Shown in pieces: positions 8,626-17,340 of a DNA stretch of 64,000 bases (positions are counted from its first letter, which is position 1; each line of letters opens with the position of its first letter). The position numbers and the translations under genes were made by a program. This DNA is from JAGRCP01 sp942490705 (GTDB taxonomy: Bacteria > Chloroflexota > Anaerolineae > Caldilineales > Caldilineaceae), in NCBI GenBank assembly GCA_942490705.1, contig CALNXY010000013.1, positions 434,001 to 498,000 of the forward strand, in the 5' to 3' direction. The notes under the pieces were generated by a model, which saw only the letters and a program-made list of their open reading frames with translations, made no database searches and had not been told where the DNA came from.

Positions 8626-9705
8626 ATGTCAACATTAACCGAACAACTAACCAAAGTCGCCAGGCGCTATGACGAGCTCAATCAGCTCATGGCTGAGCCC
8701 GAGGTGCTGGCCGACTATGAGCGTCTCAACGCATTGGCGCAGGAGCGGAGCGACCTGGATGACCTGGTCAATACCTTCCGGCGCTATGAGGACGTTCAGA
8801 ATCAGATTGCGGGCAACCGTGAACTGATCGAGGAAGACAGCGACTCCGAACTGGCTGAACTCGCCGAACTGGAGCTGGATGAGCTGATCGAGGAAGAAGC
8901 GCAGCTCGAAGCCCAGCTGAAGCTGCTGCTCGTGCCCAAAGATCCTAATGACGAAAAGAACGCCATCGTCGAGATCCGCGCCGGTACGGGCGGGGATGAA
9001 GCAGGACTCTTTGCGGCCGAACTCCAGCGCATGTATATGCGCTGGGCCGAAGATCACAAACTGAAGATTGAGCTATTGAGCCAGAGCGAGACAGGCATCG
9101 GCGGCATTAAGGAAGTGATCTTTGGCGTGAAGGGCAAGGGCGCATTTGGCCGGCTCAAGTATGAGTCGGGCGTCCATCGCGTGCAGCGCGTGCCCACCAC
9201 CGAAAGCCAGGGTCGCATTCACACCAGCGCAGCCACGGTAGCGGTCCTGCCTGAAGTGGACGACGTGGAGATTGAGGTTCACGACAACGACATCCGCATT
9301 GACATCTTCCGCAGCAGCGGGCCCGGCGGACAGAGCGTCAACACGACCGACTCTGCCGTGCGTATCACCCATTTGCCCACCGGACTGATTGTTACCTGTC
9401 AGGATGAAAAGAGCCAACTGCAGAACAAGCTCAAGGCAATGCGCATCTTGCGCTCGCGCCTCTTCGACATCGAGGAGCAGAAGCGCATGGACGAGCTGGG
9501 CGCGGCCCGCCGCAGCCAGATCGGCTCTGGCGACCGCAGCGAAAAGATCCGCACCTACAACTTCCCCCAGAGCCGCGTTACCGATCACCGCATCAATCTG
9601 ACCGTCTACCGGTTGGATTCGGTCCTCAATGGCGATTTGGACGAGTTTATTGACGAACTTTCCCGGCGCGATCAGGCCGAACGGTTGCAGGCTGTCGGCG
9701 AATAA
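8626..9705 (+). CDS. prfA: Peptide chain release factor 1
   Basis: This 359-residue protein has the usual length of RF1. The codon-recognition loop reads PTT at residues 190-192 within RVPTTESQGRIHTS, the RF1 form of the P-x-T motif that reads UAA and UAG; RF2 would have SPF. The GGQ peptidyl-tRNA hydrolysis motif is at residues 234-236 in SSGPGGQSVNTTDSAV. Because RF1 does not read UGA, the UGA selenocysteine codon of selD elsewhere in this window competes with RF2, not with this protein. The gene ends in a strong terminator. Confidence 0.97.
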   Translation: MSTLTEQLTKVARRYDELNQLMAEPEVLADYERLNALAQERSDLDDLVNTFRRYEDVQNQIAGNRELIEEDSDSELAELAELELDELIEEEAQLEAQLKLLLVPKDPNDEKNAIVEIRAGTGGDEAGLFAAELQRMYMRWAEDHKLKIELLSQSETGIGGIKEVIFGVKGKGAFGRLKYESGVHRVQRVPTTESQGRIHTSAATVAVLPEVDDVEIEVHDNDIRIDIFRSSGPGGQSVNTTDSAVRITHLPTGLIVTCQDEKSQLQNKLKAMRILRSRLFDIEEQKRMDELGAARRSQIGSGDRSEKIRTYNFPQSRVTDHRINLTVYRLDSVLNGDLDEFIDELSRRDQAERLQAVGE

Positions 9706-9744
9706 GCCCTTCGTTGCCGCCTGCGCCTTCTAACGTCAATAGAG

Positions 9745-9778
9745 GCCCCGACCGCCACTTGCGCGGTCGGGGCTTTTT
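9745..9778 (+). terminator. Rho-independent terminator after prfA
   Basis: An 11-bp GC stem (9745-9755 with 9763-9773) and a 7-base loop are followed directly by five T residues. Confidence 0.93.
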
Positions 9779-9847
9779 GATTGATGATGCGCTCATCTTT
9801 CACGCAATCCGGGAATACAAATCCAGCACAGCAAAGGAGATATTGCC

Positions 9848-10882
9848 ATGCAGGCCGTCATGAAAGTTGCGCCCGGCGTGGGCCATGTGACCGTACGTCA
9901 AATCCGCGAGCCCGAGCCAGGGCCCGGCGAGGCGCTGATTCGGGTTAAGGCCGCGGGCATCTGTGGCACCGATCTGCACATCTATCACGATGAGTTTAAG
10001 ACCGTGCCGCCCGTCGTGTTGGGGCATGAAGTGGCCGGCGAAGTCGCGGCCGTCGGCGCAGGTGTCGAAGGGGGGCGCATCGGCGAACGGGTCACGACGG
10101 AAACCTATTACGCTACATGCGGCAACTGCCGCTATTGTCGCACGGGACAGGTGAACCTCTGCCTGGCACGGCAGTCAATTGGGTCGGCAGTCAACGGCGG
10201 TTTCACCAGCTACGTCGTCGTGCCCGCCGTCAATCTGCATCGATTGCCGGAAAATGTGGACTTCGAAGCCGGCGCGTTGACCGAACCGCTGGCCTGTGTC
10301 GTGCATGGCGTCCTGGACGCACGCACGGTCTCTGCGGGCGACATCGCCGTGATCGCCGGGCCCGGCGCCATCGGCTTGCTGACGCTGCAGGTGGTCAAGG
10401 CTTCGGGTGCGACCGTAGTTCTGCTGGGCACGGATGTGGACGAGGCGCGGCTGTCGTTGGGGCAGGCCCTGGGCGCCGACTACGTGCTCAATGTGGAACA
10501 GGAAGATCCCGCCGCTTTGCTGGCGGAGATTACGCTGGAGGGACTGGGCGCAGATGTCGTCTACGAGTGCTCGGGCGCGGGTCCTGCCGCGCAACAGCTG
10601 CTCTCGCTTGTGCGCCGGCGTGGCCGCTATGTGCAGGTCGGCCTCTTCGGCAAGCCGGTGGCATGGGACCTGGATCAGCTCTGCTACAAGGAGCTGATCG
10701 CGACCGGCAGCAATGCCAGCGTGCCGTCGGCCTGGGACCGGGCGCTGGCCCTGATGGCGGCTGGGGTTGTCGACACAAAAAAGCTGATCACCCACCGCTT
10801 CCCCGTCACCGCCTGGGCAGACGCCTTTGCCTGTTTTGAGCGCAAGGACGGCGTCAAGACGCTGCTGACGCCAGTGGATTGA
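9848..10882 (+). CDS. Zinc-dependent medium-chain alcohol/polyol dehydrogenase
   Basis: The 344-residue protein belongs to the MDR superfamily, closest in style to sorbitol/threonine dehydrogenases. The catalytic zinc ligands are the Cys in GICGTDLH and the His-Glu of LGHEVAGEV; the structural zinc lobe is CGNCRYCRTGQVNLC. A Rossmann motif reads VIAGPGAIGLLTLQ. It oxidises or reduces a polyol or amino alcohol with NAD(P); the substrate is not determined. AAAGGAG precedes the ATG. A small mobile repeat is inserted exactly at its TGA stop, whose bases are part of the 9-bp target duplication. Confidence 0.9.
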   Translation: MQAVMKVAPGVGHVTVRQIREPEPGPGEALIRVKAAGICGTDLHIYHDEFKTVPPVVLGHEVAGEVAAVGAGVEGGRIGERVTTETYYATCGNCRYCRTGQVNLCLARQSIGSAVNGGFTSYVVVPAVNLHRLPENVDFEAGALTEPLACVVHGVLDARTVSAGDIAVIAGPGAIGLLTLQVVKASGATVVLLGTDVDEARLSLGQALGADYVLNVEQEDPAALLAEITLEGLGADVVYECSGAGPAAQQLLSLVRRRGRYVQVGLFGKPVAWDLDQLCYKELIATGSNASVPSAWDRALALMAAGVVDTKKLITHRFPVTAWADAFACFERKDGVKTLLTPVD

Positions 10883-10888
10883 GAGGGA

Positions 10889-10969
10889 GGGTGCATCCCA
10901 TTTGGGGGGCGTCGCACGAACGGATTGGTCGCTTTCTCTAGGGCAGCCCCCCCAATGTGGTATGCATCC
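10889..10969. mobile_element. MITE-like element, copy A, with 9-bp target duplication
   Basis: An 81-bp segment is flanked on both sides by TGAGAGGGA (10880-10888 and 10970-10978). Its ends are imperfect inverted repeats, GGGTGCATCCCATTTGGGGG on the left against GGATGCATACCACATTGGGG read inward from the right. There is no coding capacity. A second copy with about 50 matching bases is at 20509-20577. These traits fit a non-autonomous miniature inverted-repeat element mobilised by a transposase that makes 9-bp duplications. Confidence 0.8.
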
Positions 10970-10985
10970 TGAGAGGGATTGGTGC

Positions 10986-11015
10986 TTGCCAGGCTGGGAA
11001 TAGACATGCTATGCT
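10986..11015 (+). promoter_or_regulatory. Candidate sigma-70 promoter for recQ
   Basis: TTGCCA (10986-10991) and TATGCT (11010-11015) are separated by 18 bases, about 70 bases before the recQ start. This is a by-eye match. Confidence 0.4.
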
Positions 11016-11082
11016 GGGCATGCGTTGCTCCTTATTCACCGGTTAGGGGTTTTCCCCCGTAAGCTTCTGACGAGGTGCCCAC

Positions 11083-13311
11083 ATGATCGATCACTCTAAT
11101 CCCATGTCACAATCAGACCGCGTGCGTTCGGCTTCGTCCGAATCACTGCCGGCCGGCGCCACTGCCGCGCTCAAGCGCGTCTTTGGCTACGACAGTTTCT
11201 TGCCCCTTCAGGCCGAGGCGGTGACTAACGTCCTGACGGATCGTGACACGCTGCTCGTGCTGCCCACGGGCGGTGGTAAGTCGCTCTGTTATCAGCTGCC
11301 TGCACTGCTGCTGGACGGCCTGACGGTGGTCGTCTCGCCGCTGATTTCTTTGATGCAGGATCAGGTGGCCCAACTGCGCGAACTGGGCGTGGCCGCCGAA
11401 CTGCTCAACAGCACGCTGATTCATGCCGAGCAGGCCGCAGTGCTGGGCCGCGCGCGGGCCGGGGAGACCAAGCTGCTCTACATGGCGCCCGAGACGCTGC
11501 TCAAGCCGGCCGTACTGCAGAGCCTGGAGGCCGGCGGCGTCGCCTGCCTGGCCATCGATGAGGCCCACTGTATCTCCTCATGGGGTCACGATTTTCGGCC
11601 TGAATACAGGCGATTGGCCGACGTGCGCCGGCGCTTTGGCGATGCCGTCTGCATTGCGCTTACGGCCACGGCCACGCCCCGGGTTCAGCAAGATATTCAA
11701 GAAAGCCTCGGATTGGCCGACGCCGCCTGCCTGATCGGCAGCTTTGATCGCCCCAATCTCATGTTGCGCGCCCAGCCGCGAGTGGATGGCGTGGCCCAAC
11801 TGCTCGCTTTTCTCGACGCGCACCGGGATGAGTCGGGCATCGTCTACTGCAGCACGCGCAAGCAGGTCAACGATCTGGCCGCGTCCCTGCGTGCCCGGGG
11901 TTGGACCGCGTTGCCCTATCACGCCGGGTTGGAAACGGGCGAACGCGTCAAGAACCAGACGGCATGGGTGCGTGACGACGTGGCCATCATGGTTGCAACG
12001 GTCGCCTTTGGCATGGGCATTGACAAGTCGAACGTTCGCTACATCGTCCACTTCAATCTGCCCAAGAGCATCGAAAACTACTACCAGGAGATTGGCCGGG
12101 CGGGTCGTGACGGGCTGCCCGCAGAATGCCTGCTGCTCTATTCTCATCAGGATCTGTCGACGATGCGCTTCTTCATCGAAGAGGGCGCGGAGGAAGAACG
12201 CCGCGGCCGTGAACTGCGCCTTCAGGCCATGCAGCGCTTTGCCGAGACGGAGAACTGCCGCCGCGACGTGATTCTGCCCTACTTCGGCGATGATTTTAGG
12301 CCGCCCTGCGAACAGTGCGACAACTGCTTGGGCGAGGGCGATGACGCCGAGCGAACCGACGTGACCATTGCCGCGCAGAAATTTCTCTCTTGTGTGGCTC
12401 GCACCGATCAGCGCTTTGGCATCACCCACGTGATCAAGGTGCTGCGCGGTTCCAGCGACAAAAAAGTGCTGGCCATGGGCCATGATCGGCTTTCTACGTA
12501 CGGCATCGGCATGGAGCATCCGGTCGCCGCGTGGAAGGAGCTGGCCCAGCAATTCATCAGCCAGGGCCTGCTGAGCCAGGATCCGGAATACGGCTCCCTG
12601 CGCCTGACGGAACGGGCCTACGCGGTCTTTAAGGGCGAACCGGTCAGCGTCGTCCTGCGCCAGGCCAAGGCCGTCCAGGCCGCGCCGGTTGACTACGACA
12701 CCACGCTCTTTGCCGAGTTGCGAAAGCTGCGCAAGGAATTGGCCGACGCGGCCGGCGTGCCGCCCTACGTTATCTTTTCCGACCGCTCGCTGGTAGAAAT
12801 GGCCGCCCACTTTCCCCAGAATGAGCAGCAATTTTTGGCCATGCACGGCGTGGGCGAGGCCAAGCTGGCTTCCTACGGTGCACGCTTCCTGACGCTGCTC
12901 ACAGCCTATTCGGAAGCGAACGGGCTACAGTGGAAGCCAAGCGCCCAGCCGGCTTCTTCCAACAGCGGCAGTGGTGGGAACGGGCGCGGCGGCAAGCGAC
13001 GCTTCGAAGAGGTGGGCGAGCGCTTTGCCGCCGGGGAGTCGTTGGAGGAGATCCGGCTCTCCTACGATGTTCAGATGCGTACTGTTCTGGGTCATCTGAA
13101 CAAATACGTTCAGGCCGGGAATCATCTGGATCCCGCCGTTTTGCAAGCCGAGTCGCAGCTGGAGCCAGCGCAGCAACAGCAGGTCCTCGACACCTTCGCC
13201 GAGCTGAAGACCGACTACCTTACGCCGGTTTTCGAGGCGCTGGATGCTCAAGTTTCATACGACGAACTCAACGTGCTGCGATTGGTTCACGTCTGTAGTC
13301 GTGGGGAATAG
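11083..13311 (+). CDS. recQ: ATP-dependent DNA helicase RecQ
   Basis: This 742-residue superfamily 2 helicase unwinds DNA 3' to 5' in recombination and fork repair. Walker A PTGGGKS is at residues 61-67, the DEAH box at 159-162 followed by the RecQ-specific aromatic-rich loop CISSWGHDFRPEYR, and helicase motif VI appears as QEIGRAGRDG. The zinc-binding module has the cysteines in ENCRRDVILPYF and CEQCDNC. A winged-helix RQC domain and an HRDC domain (about 540-625) follow. The last 110 residues add a helix-turn-helix segment (FAAGESLEEIRLSYDVQMRTV) seen in longer RecQ proteins. ATG 11083 has a weak GAGGTG site; ATG 11104 is an alternative start. Confidence 0.95.
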   Translation: MIDHSNPMSQSDRVRSASSESLPAGATAALKRVFGYDSFLPLQAEAVTNVLTDRDTLLVLPTGGGKSLCYQLPALLLDGLTVVVSPLISLMQDQVAQLRELGVAAELLNSTLIHAEQAAVLGRARAGETKLLYMAPETLLKPAVLQSLEAGGVACLAIDEAHCISSWGHDFRPEYRRLADVRRRFGDAVCIALTATATPRVQQDIQESLGLADAACLIGSFDRPNLMLRAQPRVDGVAQLLAFLDAHRDESGIVYCSTRKQVNDLAASLRARGWTALPYHAGLETGERVKNQTAWVRDDVAIMVATVAFGMGIDKSNVRYIVHFNLPKSIENYYQEIGRAGRDGLPAECLLLYSHQDLSTMRFFIEEGAEEERRGRELRLQAMQRFAETENCRRDVILPYFGDDFRPPCEQCDNCLGEGDDAERTDVTIAAQKFLSCVARTDQRFGITHVIKVLRGSSDKKVLAMGHDRLSTYGIGMEHPVAAWKELAQQFISQGLLSQDPEYGSLRLTERAYAVFKGEPVSVVLRQAKAVQAAPVDYDTTLFAELRKLRKELADAAGVPPYVIFSDRSLVEMAAHFPQNEQQFLAMHGVGEAKLASYGARFLTLLTAYSEANGLQWKPSAQPASSNSGSGGNGRGGKRRFEEVGERFAAGESLEEIRLSYDVQMRTVLGHLNKYVQAGNHLDPAVLQAESQLEPAQQQQVLDTFAELKTDYLTPVFEALDAQVSYDELNVLRLVHVCSRGE

Positions 13312-13514
13312 GCACAAAGGTGCGATTCTCCAGACGACGCCGGCAAGGGACAGCGGAACAAACCGGACTTGCCTTAAGCTTGTCGAAGGCTGCAGAAGAT
13401 CGGCGCAAATTTTGTAGCATTTCCAAGATTCGCGCCATGCGGCTGGCGATGCTCTTGGGGCATTCAATTCTCGCTTAGCTTTCTCCTTTTTCCAGAGAAA
13501 CAAAAAACTAGCGG

Positions 13515-13543
13515 TTGACAAGGGTTGGCTTTTTGGCTATACT
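13515..13543 (+). promoter_or_regulatory. Sigma-70 promoter of the sugar ABC operon
   Basis: TTGACA (13515-13520) and TATACT (13538-13543) are spaced by exactly 17 bases, a consensus -35 and near-consensus -10. The first operator begins at the last base of the -10 box, so a bound repressor would block the start site. Confidence 0.85.
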
Positions 13544-13560
13544 TTGAAAGCGCTTGCAAA
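13543..13560. promoter_or_regulatory. LacI-family operator overlapping the start site
   Basis: TTTGAAAGCGCTTGCAAA is an 18-bp palindrome with a single mismatched pair and the central CG step expected for LacI/GalR-type repressors. It resembles catabolite-response-element-like sites. Its position just after the -10 box suits repression. Confidence 0.7.
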
Positions 13561-13671
13561 ATAAAATCTTGATCCCCCAAGCGACACGACCTGTATGCCT
13601 AAACTGAACCGCTCAAATGGTTGCGTCATGGGAAGCGCGTGACTTGCAGCGCTTATTGAATCGTGTTGCAA

Positions 13672-13685
13672 CGGGAGCGCTCCCA
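13672..13685. promoter_or_regulatory. Second LacI-family operator, CebR-like
   Basis: CGGGAGCGCTCCCA contains the perfect 12-bp palindrome GGGAGCGCTCCC. It differs by one base from the known actinobacterial CebR (cello-oligosaccharide repressor) operator TGGGAGCGCTCCCA. It lies in the leader, about 120 bp after the first operator, so DNA looping is possible. Confidence 0.65.
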
Positions 13686-13771
13686 ATTCTTCTGTCGTTG
13701 ATGTCGTTCCATTCGTTTTTATGTAGTAACCGAATCGTTTTTGCGTATCAAGAACACAAAGGAGATGTGAT

Positions 13772-15202
13772 ATGCGCAAGCTTTATCTTTTGTTGGTCGT
13801 TGCCATGCTGAGCGCCCTCGTGCTCTCGGCTTGCTCCACGCCGGCTGCCGCGCCGGCTGGAAGCGGTGAGGGAGCCGCCGCCGGTGAAGACGCCGCCACC
13901 ACCGGCGATCAGACGCTGGAAATGTGGTCGTTCACAAATGAATTGGAAACGATGGCCATCGCTTACGAAGGCGCCAATCCTGGTGTGGATATCAATTACA
14001 CCATGATTCCCATGACCGCCGGTGAGTATCAGACGAAACTCCTTGCTTCTCTCGGCACGGCCGATGCGCCGGACGTCATTGCCTTGGAAGCAGCATTCGT
14101 CAAGGAGTACATCGAAAGCGATTTCCTGGCTGACTTGGGCGCACTGCTGCCCGAGGCGGAAGCCGCCGGCACTTATCCCTTTGTGCTGGAAGTTGGTACG
14201 GATGACGGCGTCACCAAGGCTTACTCCTTCCAGGCCACGCCGGGCGCGCTCTTCTATCGCCGCAGCCTGGCAAATGAGTACTTCGGCACTGATGATCCGG
14301 AAGAGATCCAGGCCCTGCTGTCTGATATGGACAAGTTCACGGAAGCGGCCGCAGTGATCAAAGAGAAGTCTGGCGGCGATACCTATATGGTTGCATCCAC
14401 TGGCGATTTTGCCAGTCCTTTCTTCGCCAATCGTAGTCAGCCTTGGATTGTCGACGGCAAGTTGAACGTCGATCCGATGGTGGAAGAGTACATCAAGACG
14501 GCCAAAATCTTCCGGGACGAAGGCTATGAAGCCCAGGCTAGCCAGTGGGGTGAGGGTTGGTTCGCCGGTATGAACGATTCCCTGGTCGACGCTGAGGGTA
14601 ACGCCAAGCAAGTCTTCTCCTACTTCTTGCCCACGTGGGGTCTGCCCTATGTGTTGGCCCCCAATGCAGCGGTTGCAGATGGCTCTAGCGACACCTCTGG
14701 CGACTGGGCCGTTATTGAAGGTCCGCTTCCTTATCAGTGGGGTGGCACCTGGCTGGGCGTGCTCGAGGGCAGTGAAAACATGGACCTGGCCTCTGATTTC
14801 GTGCGCTTCGCCACGCTCGATGAAGAGAATCTGACGAACTGGGCGACAGGCGTCTACACGAATGAGTATCTAAAGGAGATTGACCCCAACGTACCGGATG
14901 ATCGCGCTCAGGCTGCAGGCGACTTTGTCTCTAGCCAGATCGTCGTCGAGAAGATTGTGAACGAGTTTGACGACTCGGAAATGAGCGCCTTCTTGGGTGG
15001 GCAGAACTCCTACGGCGGTTTTGCAGCGGCGGCTCCGTCCGTCAGTGCCGAACTGATGACCGGTTCTGACGATGCGATTCAGCGGGCATTGAACGATCCG
15101 ATCAACCAGTACCTCAATGGTGATGTTGATCTGGAAGGAATGTGGGCGGCTTGGAAAGACGGGCTGCGCATTGAGTTCCCTGATCTCGTTATTGAGGAAT
15201 AG
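13772..15202 (+). CDS. Sugar ABC transporter substrate-binding lipoprotein
   Basis: The 476-residue protein starts with a lipoprotein signal (MRKLYLLLVVAMLSALVLSAC, lipobox LSAC at residue 21) and a low-complexity Ala/Gly/Glu linker. The body has the family 1 extracellular solute-binding fold (MalE/UgpB-like): LEMWSFTNE, ANPGVDINYTMIP, LGTADAPDVIALEAAF and a C-terminal WAAWKDGL. It should capture a sugar or oligosaccharide outside the membrane. AAGGAGA precedes the ATG. Two permease genes follow, but no ATPase gene, so a shared MsmK/UgpC-type ATPase encoded elsewhere is expected. The operators point to control by a sugar-responsive LacI-family repressor. Confidence 0.9.
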   Translation: MRKLYLLLVVAMLSALVLSACSTPAAAPAGSGEGAAAGEDAATTGDQTLEMWSFTNELETMAIAYEGANPGVDINYTMIPMTAGEYQTKLLASLGTADAPDVIALEAAFVKEYIESDFLADLGALLPEAEAAGTYPFVLEVGTDDGVTKAYSFQATPGALFYRRSLANEYFGTDDPEEIQALLSDMDKFTEAAAVIKEKSGGDTYMVASTGDFASPFFANRSQPWIVDGKLNVDPMVEEYIKTAKIFRDEGYEAQASQWGEGWFAGMNDSLVDAEGNAKQVFSYFLPTWGLPYVLAPNAAVADGSSDTSGDWAVIEGPLPYQWGGTWLGVLEGSENMDLASDFVRFATLDEENLTNWATGVYTNEYLKEIDPNVPDDRAQAAGDFVSSQIVVEKIVNEFDDSEMSAFLGGQNSYGGFAAAAPSVSAELMTGSDDAIQRALNDPINQYLNGDVDLEGMWAAWKDGLRIEFPDLVIEE

Positions 15203-15220
15203 GATGAGTACGTTGTAAAG

Positions 15221-15258
15221 GTAAGGGGTCAGCGCAGGTACCTGCGCTGACCCCTTAC
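15221..15258. terminator. Perfect 38-bp palindromic hairpin inside the sugar operon
   Basis: Two 19-bp arms (15221-15239 and 15240-15258) are exact reverse complements centred on GGTACC. No U-tract follows. Placed between the binding-protein gene and the permease genes, it is more likely a partial terminator or mRNA-stabilising hairpin that raises binding-protein levels. Confidence 0.8.
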
Positions 15259-15305
15259 TATGCCTGGGTCGATGCCGGTTGTCGCTAACTCAAAAGGACG
15301 GACCG

Positions 15306-16205
15306 ATGGGTTTTCTCACTCTCAAGAAAGATCAATACGGCTATCTTTTTATTGCGCCTTTTGTGATTGGATTTCTGATCTTTGGTCTTTATCCGGTCTT
15401 TAACACGTTTTATCTCAGTTTTACCAATACGACGATGATGTCGCGCAGCGCGGAATTTGTCGGGTTGCAGAATTATCAGCGCCTTTTTGCGGATGACGTA
15501 TTTATCAGCGCGGTCAAGAATACGTGGCTCATTTGGATACTTAATTTCATTCCGCAACTCGGTCTGGCCCTGTTGGTATCGGTCTGGTTTACGAGTACAA
15601 CCTTGCGGCTGAAGGGGGTTGGCGTCTGGCGCGCAACCTATTTCTTGCCAAATTTGCTCATGCCAGCCGCGGTTGCGGCGCTTTTCGCCAGCTTCTTTGA
15701 CTTCTATGGTCCTGTCAATCAATTTCTGGTACGTTCGGGGATCACATCGGAAGCGCAGCATTTGCTCGCGGATCCGACCATTGCACGCGGCCTGGTTATA
15801 TTTATTCAGTGGTGGATGTGGTGGGGGTTGACGGTTATTTTGCTCATGGCCGGCATGACCTCGATTCCCGTTTCGCTCTACGAGGCGGCCGTGGTCGATG
15901 GCGCCAACGGGTTGCAGATGTTTTCGCGCATTACTCTTCCTCTACTCAAGCCGATTCTGATCTATGTCTTGGTGACCTCCTTGGTCGGCGGTATGCAGAT
16001 GTTCGACATCCCCTATCTCCTGACCGACGGACGCGGCTCGCCCGCCGGGTCGATCTTGACCAACAACATGCTTATGTATCTGAAATTTGCCAGCAGTAGA
16101 GGGCATATCGGCGCGGCATCGTCGGTCGGCGTGCTCATCTTCATCATGACAACTTTCTGTGCGTTGGGAATCTTCTTCTTCCTAGGCGATCGGCGCCGGG
16201 CTTAG
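15306..16205 (+). CDS. Sugar ABC transporter permease (MalF-type)
   Basis: The 299-residue protein has six predicted helices, beginning YLFIAPFVIGFLIFGLYPVF. The conserved cytoplasmic EAA loop that contacts the ATPase reads YEAAVVDGANGLQMFSRITLPLLKPI. I place the start at ATG 15306, which has AAAGGA upstream; a TTG at 15279 gives nine extra residues without a ribosome site. It pairs with the second permease that follows after a 131-bp gap. Confidence 0.9.
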   Translation: MGFLTLKKDQYGYLFIAPFVIGFLIFGLYPVFNTFYLSFTNTTMMSRSAEFVGLQNYQRLFADDVFISAVKNTWLIWILNFIPQLGLALLVSVWFTSTTLRLKGVGVWRATYFLPNLLMPAAVAALFASFFDFYGPVNQFLVRSGITSEAQHLLADPTIARGLVIFIQWWMWWGLTVILLMAGMTSIPVSLYEAAVVDGANGLQMFSRITLPLLKPILIYVLVTSLVGGMQMFDIPYLLTDGRGSPAGSILTNNMLMYLKFASSRGHIGAASSVGVLIFIMTTFCALGIFFFLGDRRRA

Positions 16206-16336
16206 TGGGGCAGATCTAATCCAGAGGTCTATTGAAGAGGAGGCCAATCGCAAAGAGACGCTGCACTGCAACGTTTCCTGCCAGGCGCCTCAGGTCCGCT
16301 GTCGGATGATCCGTTCAAACAGAGTGGAGACAGACC

Positions 16337-17182
16337 ATGTTCTCAAATTATCGGCTTAATCTCAATATTTCACGCGGCTTCATCTACGCGCTGCTCTTTT
16401 TCGTGGTAGTAATTACGATTCTGCCCATCTGGTTGCTGCTCGTCAACGCAACGCGCTCGACGTCTGAAATCAACCAGGGCATCAGTTTGCTGCCAAGCAC
16501 CCATTTGTTGACCAACTTCAACATCCTGTCTAGCAAGGGCATAAACATGGGACGCGGCTTCGTGAACAGCCTCGTTTTGGCCGTCGCCATCACCTTTTTG
16601 TCAATCTACTTTGGCTTTCTGGCTGCTTATGCCATCGTGGTCTATGATTTTAAGGGTAAGATCTTCTTTCGCGGCTTTATCATTGCTCTCGTTCTCATCC
16701 CCATGCAGCTTTCGATCATCGGCTACTTTCAGTTCATGTCCCGAATTGGCCTGACCGACAATTATGCATCGCTGATCTTGCCGGCAATCGCCTCTGCAGG
16801 CGCGGTCTTCTTCGGCATTCAATATTTGGAATCGGTGGTGATCTCGCAACTGATTGATGCTGCACGTGTGGATGGCGCCAGCGAAATCGGCATTTTTCAT
16901 CGCATCATGATGCCGTTGGCTGTCCCTGGCGCTGTGACGCTGGGCATCTTTACGTTCATCGCGACCTGGAACAACTTCTTCACGCCCTTTATCCTGATCT
17001 CGACGCGTGAGAAGTATACGCTACCTATGTTGGTACAGACGCTGCAGGGCGATATTTACCGCACCGAATATGGCGCGATCTATCTGGGGCTGGCCATTAC
17101 GGTGGTCCCAGTGATCATCGTCTACCTCTTCCTCTCTCGATTTATCGTGAACGGCATCGCCATGGGGTCCGTGAAGGAATGA
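16337..17182 (+). CDS. Carbohydrate ABC transporter permease (MalG-type)
   Basis: This 281-residue inner-membrane subunit has six predicted helices and the EAA loop DAARVDGASEIGIFHRIMMPLAVPG. The helix-rich ending and the ATWNNFFTPFILI segment are typical of MalG-type permeases. GTGGAGA precedes the ATG. It completes a two-permease heterodimer with the preceding gene and is followed by a strong terminator, marking the end of the operon. Confidence 0.9.
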   Translation: MFSNYRLNLNISRGFIYALLFFVVVITILPIWLLLVNATRSTSEINQGISLLPSTHLLTNFNILSSKGINMGRGFVNSLVLAVAITFLSIYFGFLAAYAIVVYDFKGKIFFRGFIIALVLIPMQLSIIGYFQFMSRIGLTDNYASLILPAIASAGAVFFGIQYLESVVISQLIDAARVDGASEIGIFHRIMMPLAVPGAVTLGIFTFIATWNNFFTPFILISTREKYTLPMLVQTLQGDIYRTEYGAIYLGLAITVVPVIIVYLFLSRFIVNGIAMGSVKE

Positions 17183-17209
17183 TGTTGCCGGTGCACCATC
17201 AAGCATTGT

Positions 17210-17253
17210 AACGGCAAAGGCGACGGATCATCCGGTCCGTCGCCTTTGCCGTT
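17210..17253 (+). terminator. Terminator of the sugar ABC operon
   Basis: An 18-bp perfect stem (17210-17227 with 17236-17253) encloses an 8-base loop, 28 bases after the permease stop. A T-rich stretch follows a few bases later. Confidence 0.85.
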
Positions 17254-17278
17254 AATTGGCTTTTCTGCGCCCTCCTTG

Positions 17279-17287
17279 TGCTATACT
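17279..17287 (+). promoter_or_regulatory. Candidate extended -10 promoter for moeA
   Basis: TGCTATACT is an extended -10 element about 54 bases upstream of the moeA start; there is no good -35 at standard spacing. Confidence 0.4.
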
Positions 17288-17340
17288 CTTCCTGTCACAC
17301 ACTATCCATTGCGTATTGATGCCTGTTGCCGAGTGGACCC

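Larger units (their letters stand above)
13312..13771. other. Intergenic control region of the sugar ABC operon
   Basis: The 460-bp gap has no gene. It contains a partial copy of the dispersed CTTGTCGAAGG repeat near 13377, a consensus promoter, a LacI-type operator at the promoter, a second palindromic operator about 120 bp downstream, and an AAGGAGA ribosome site before 13772. The 5' leader would be about 220 nt long. Confidence 0.7.

Noticed and set aside
11578..12846. 422-codon minus-strand ORF inside recQ
   Set aside because: Antisense of conserved helicase domains; high GC keeps the frame open by chance.
13371..13400. CTTGTCGAAGG sequence after recQ as terminator
   Set aside because: No stable stem with a T-run; it looks like a fragment of the dispersed repeat.
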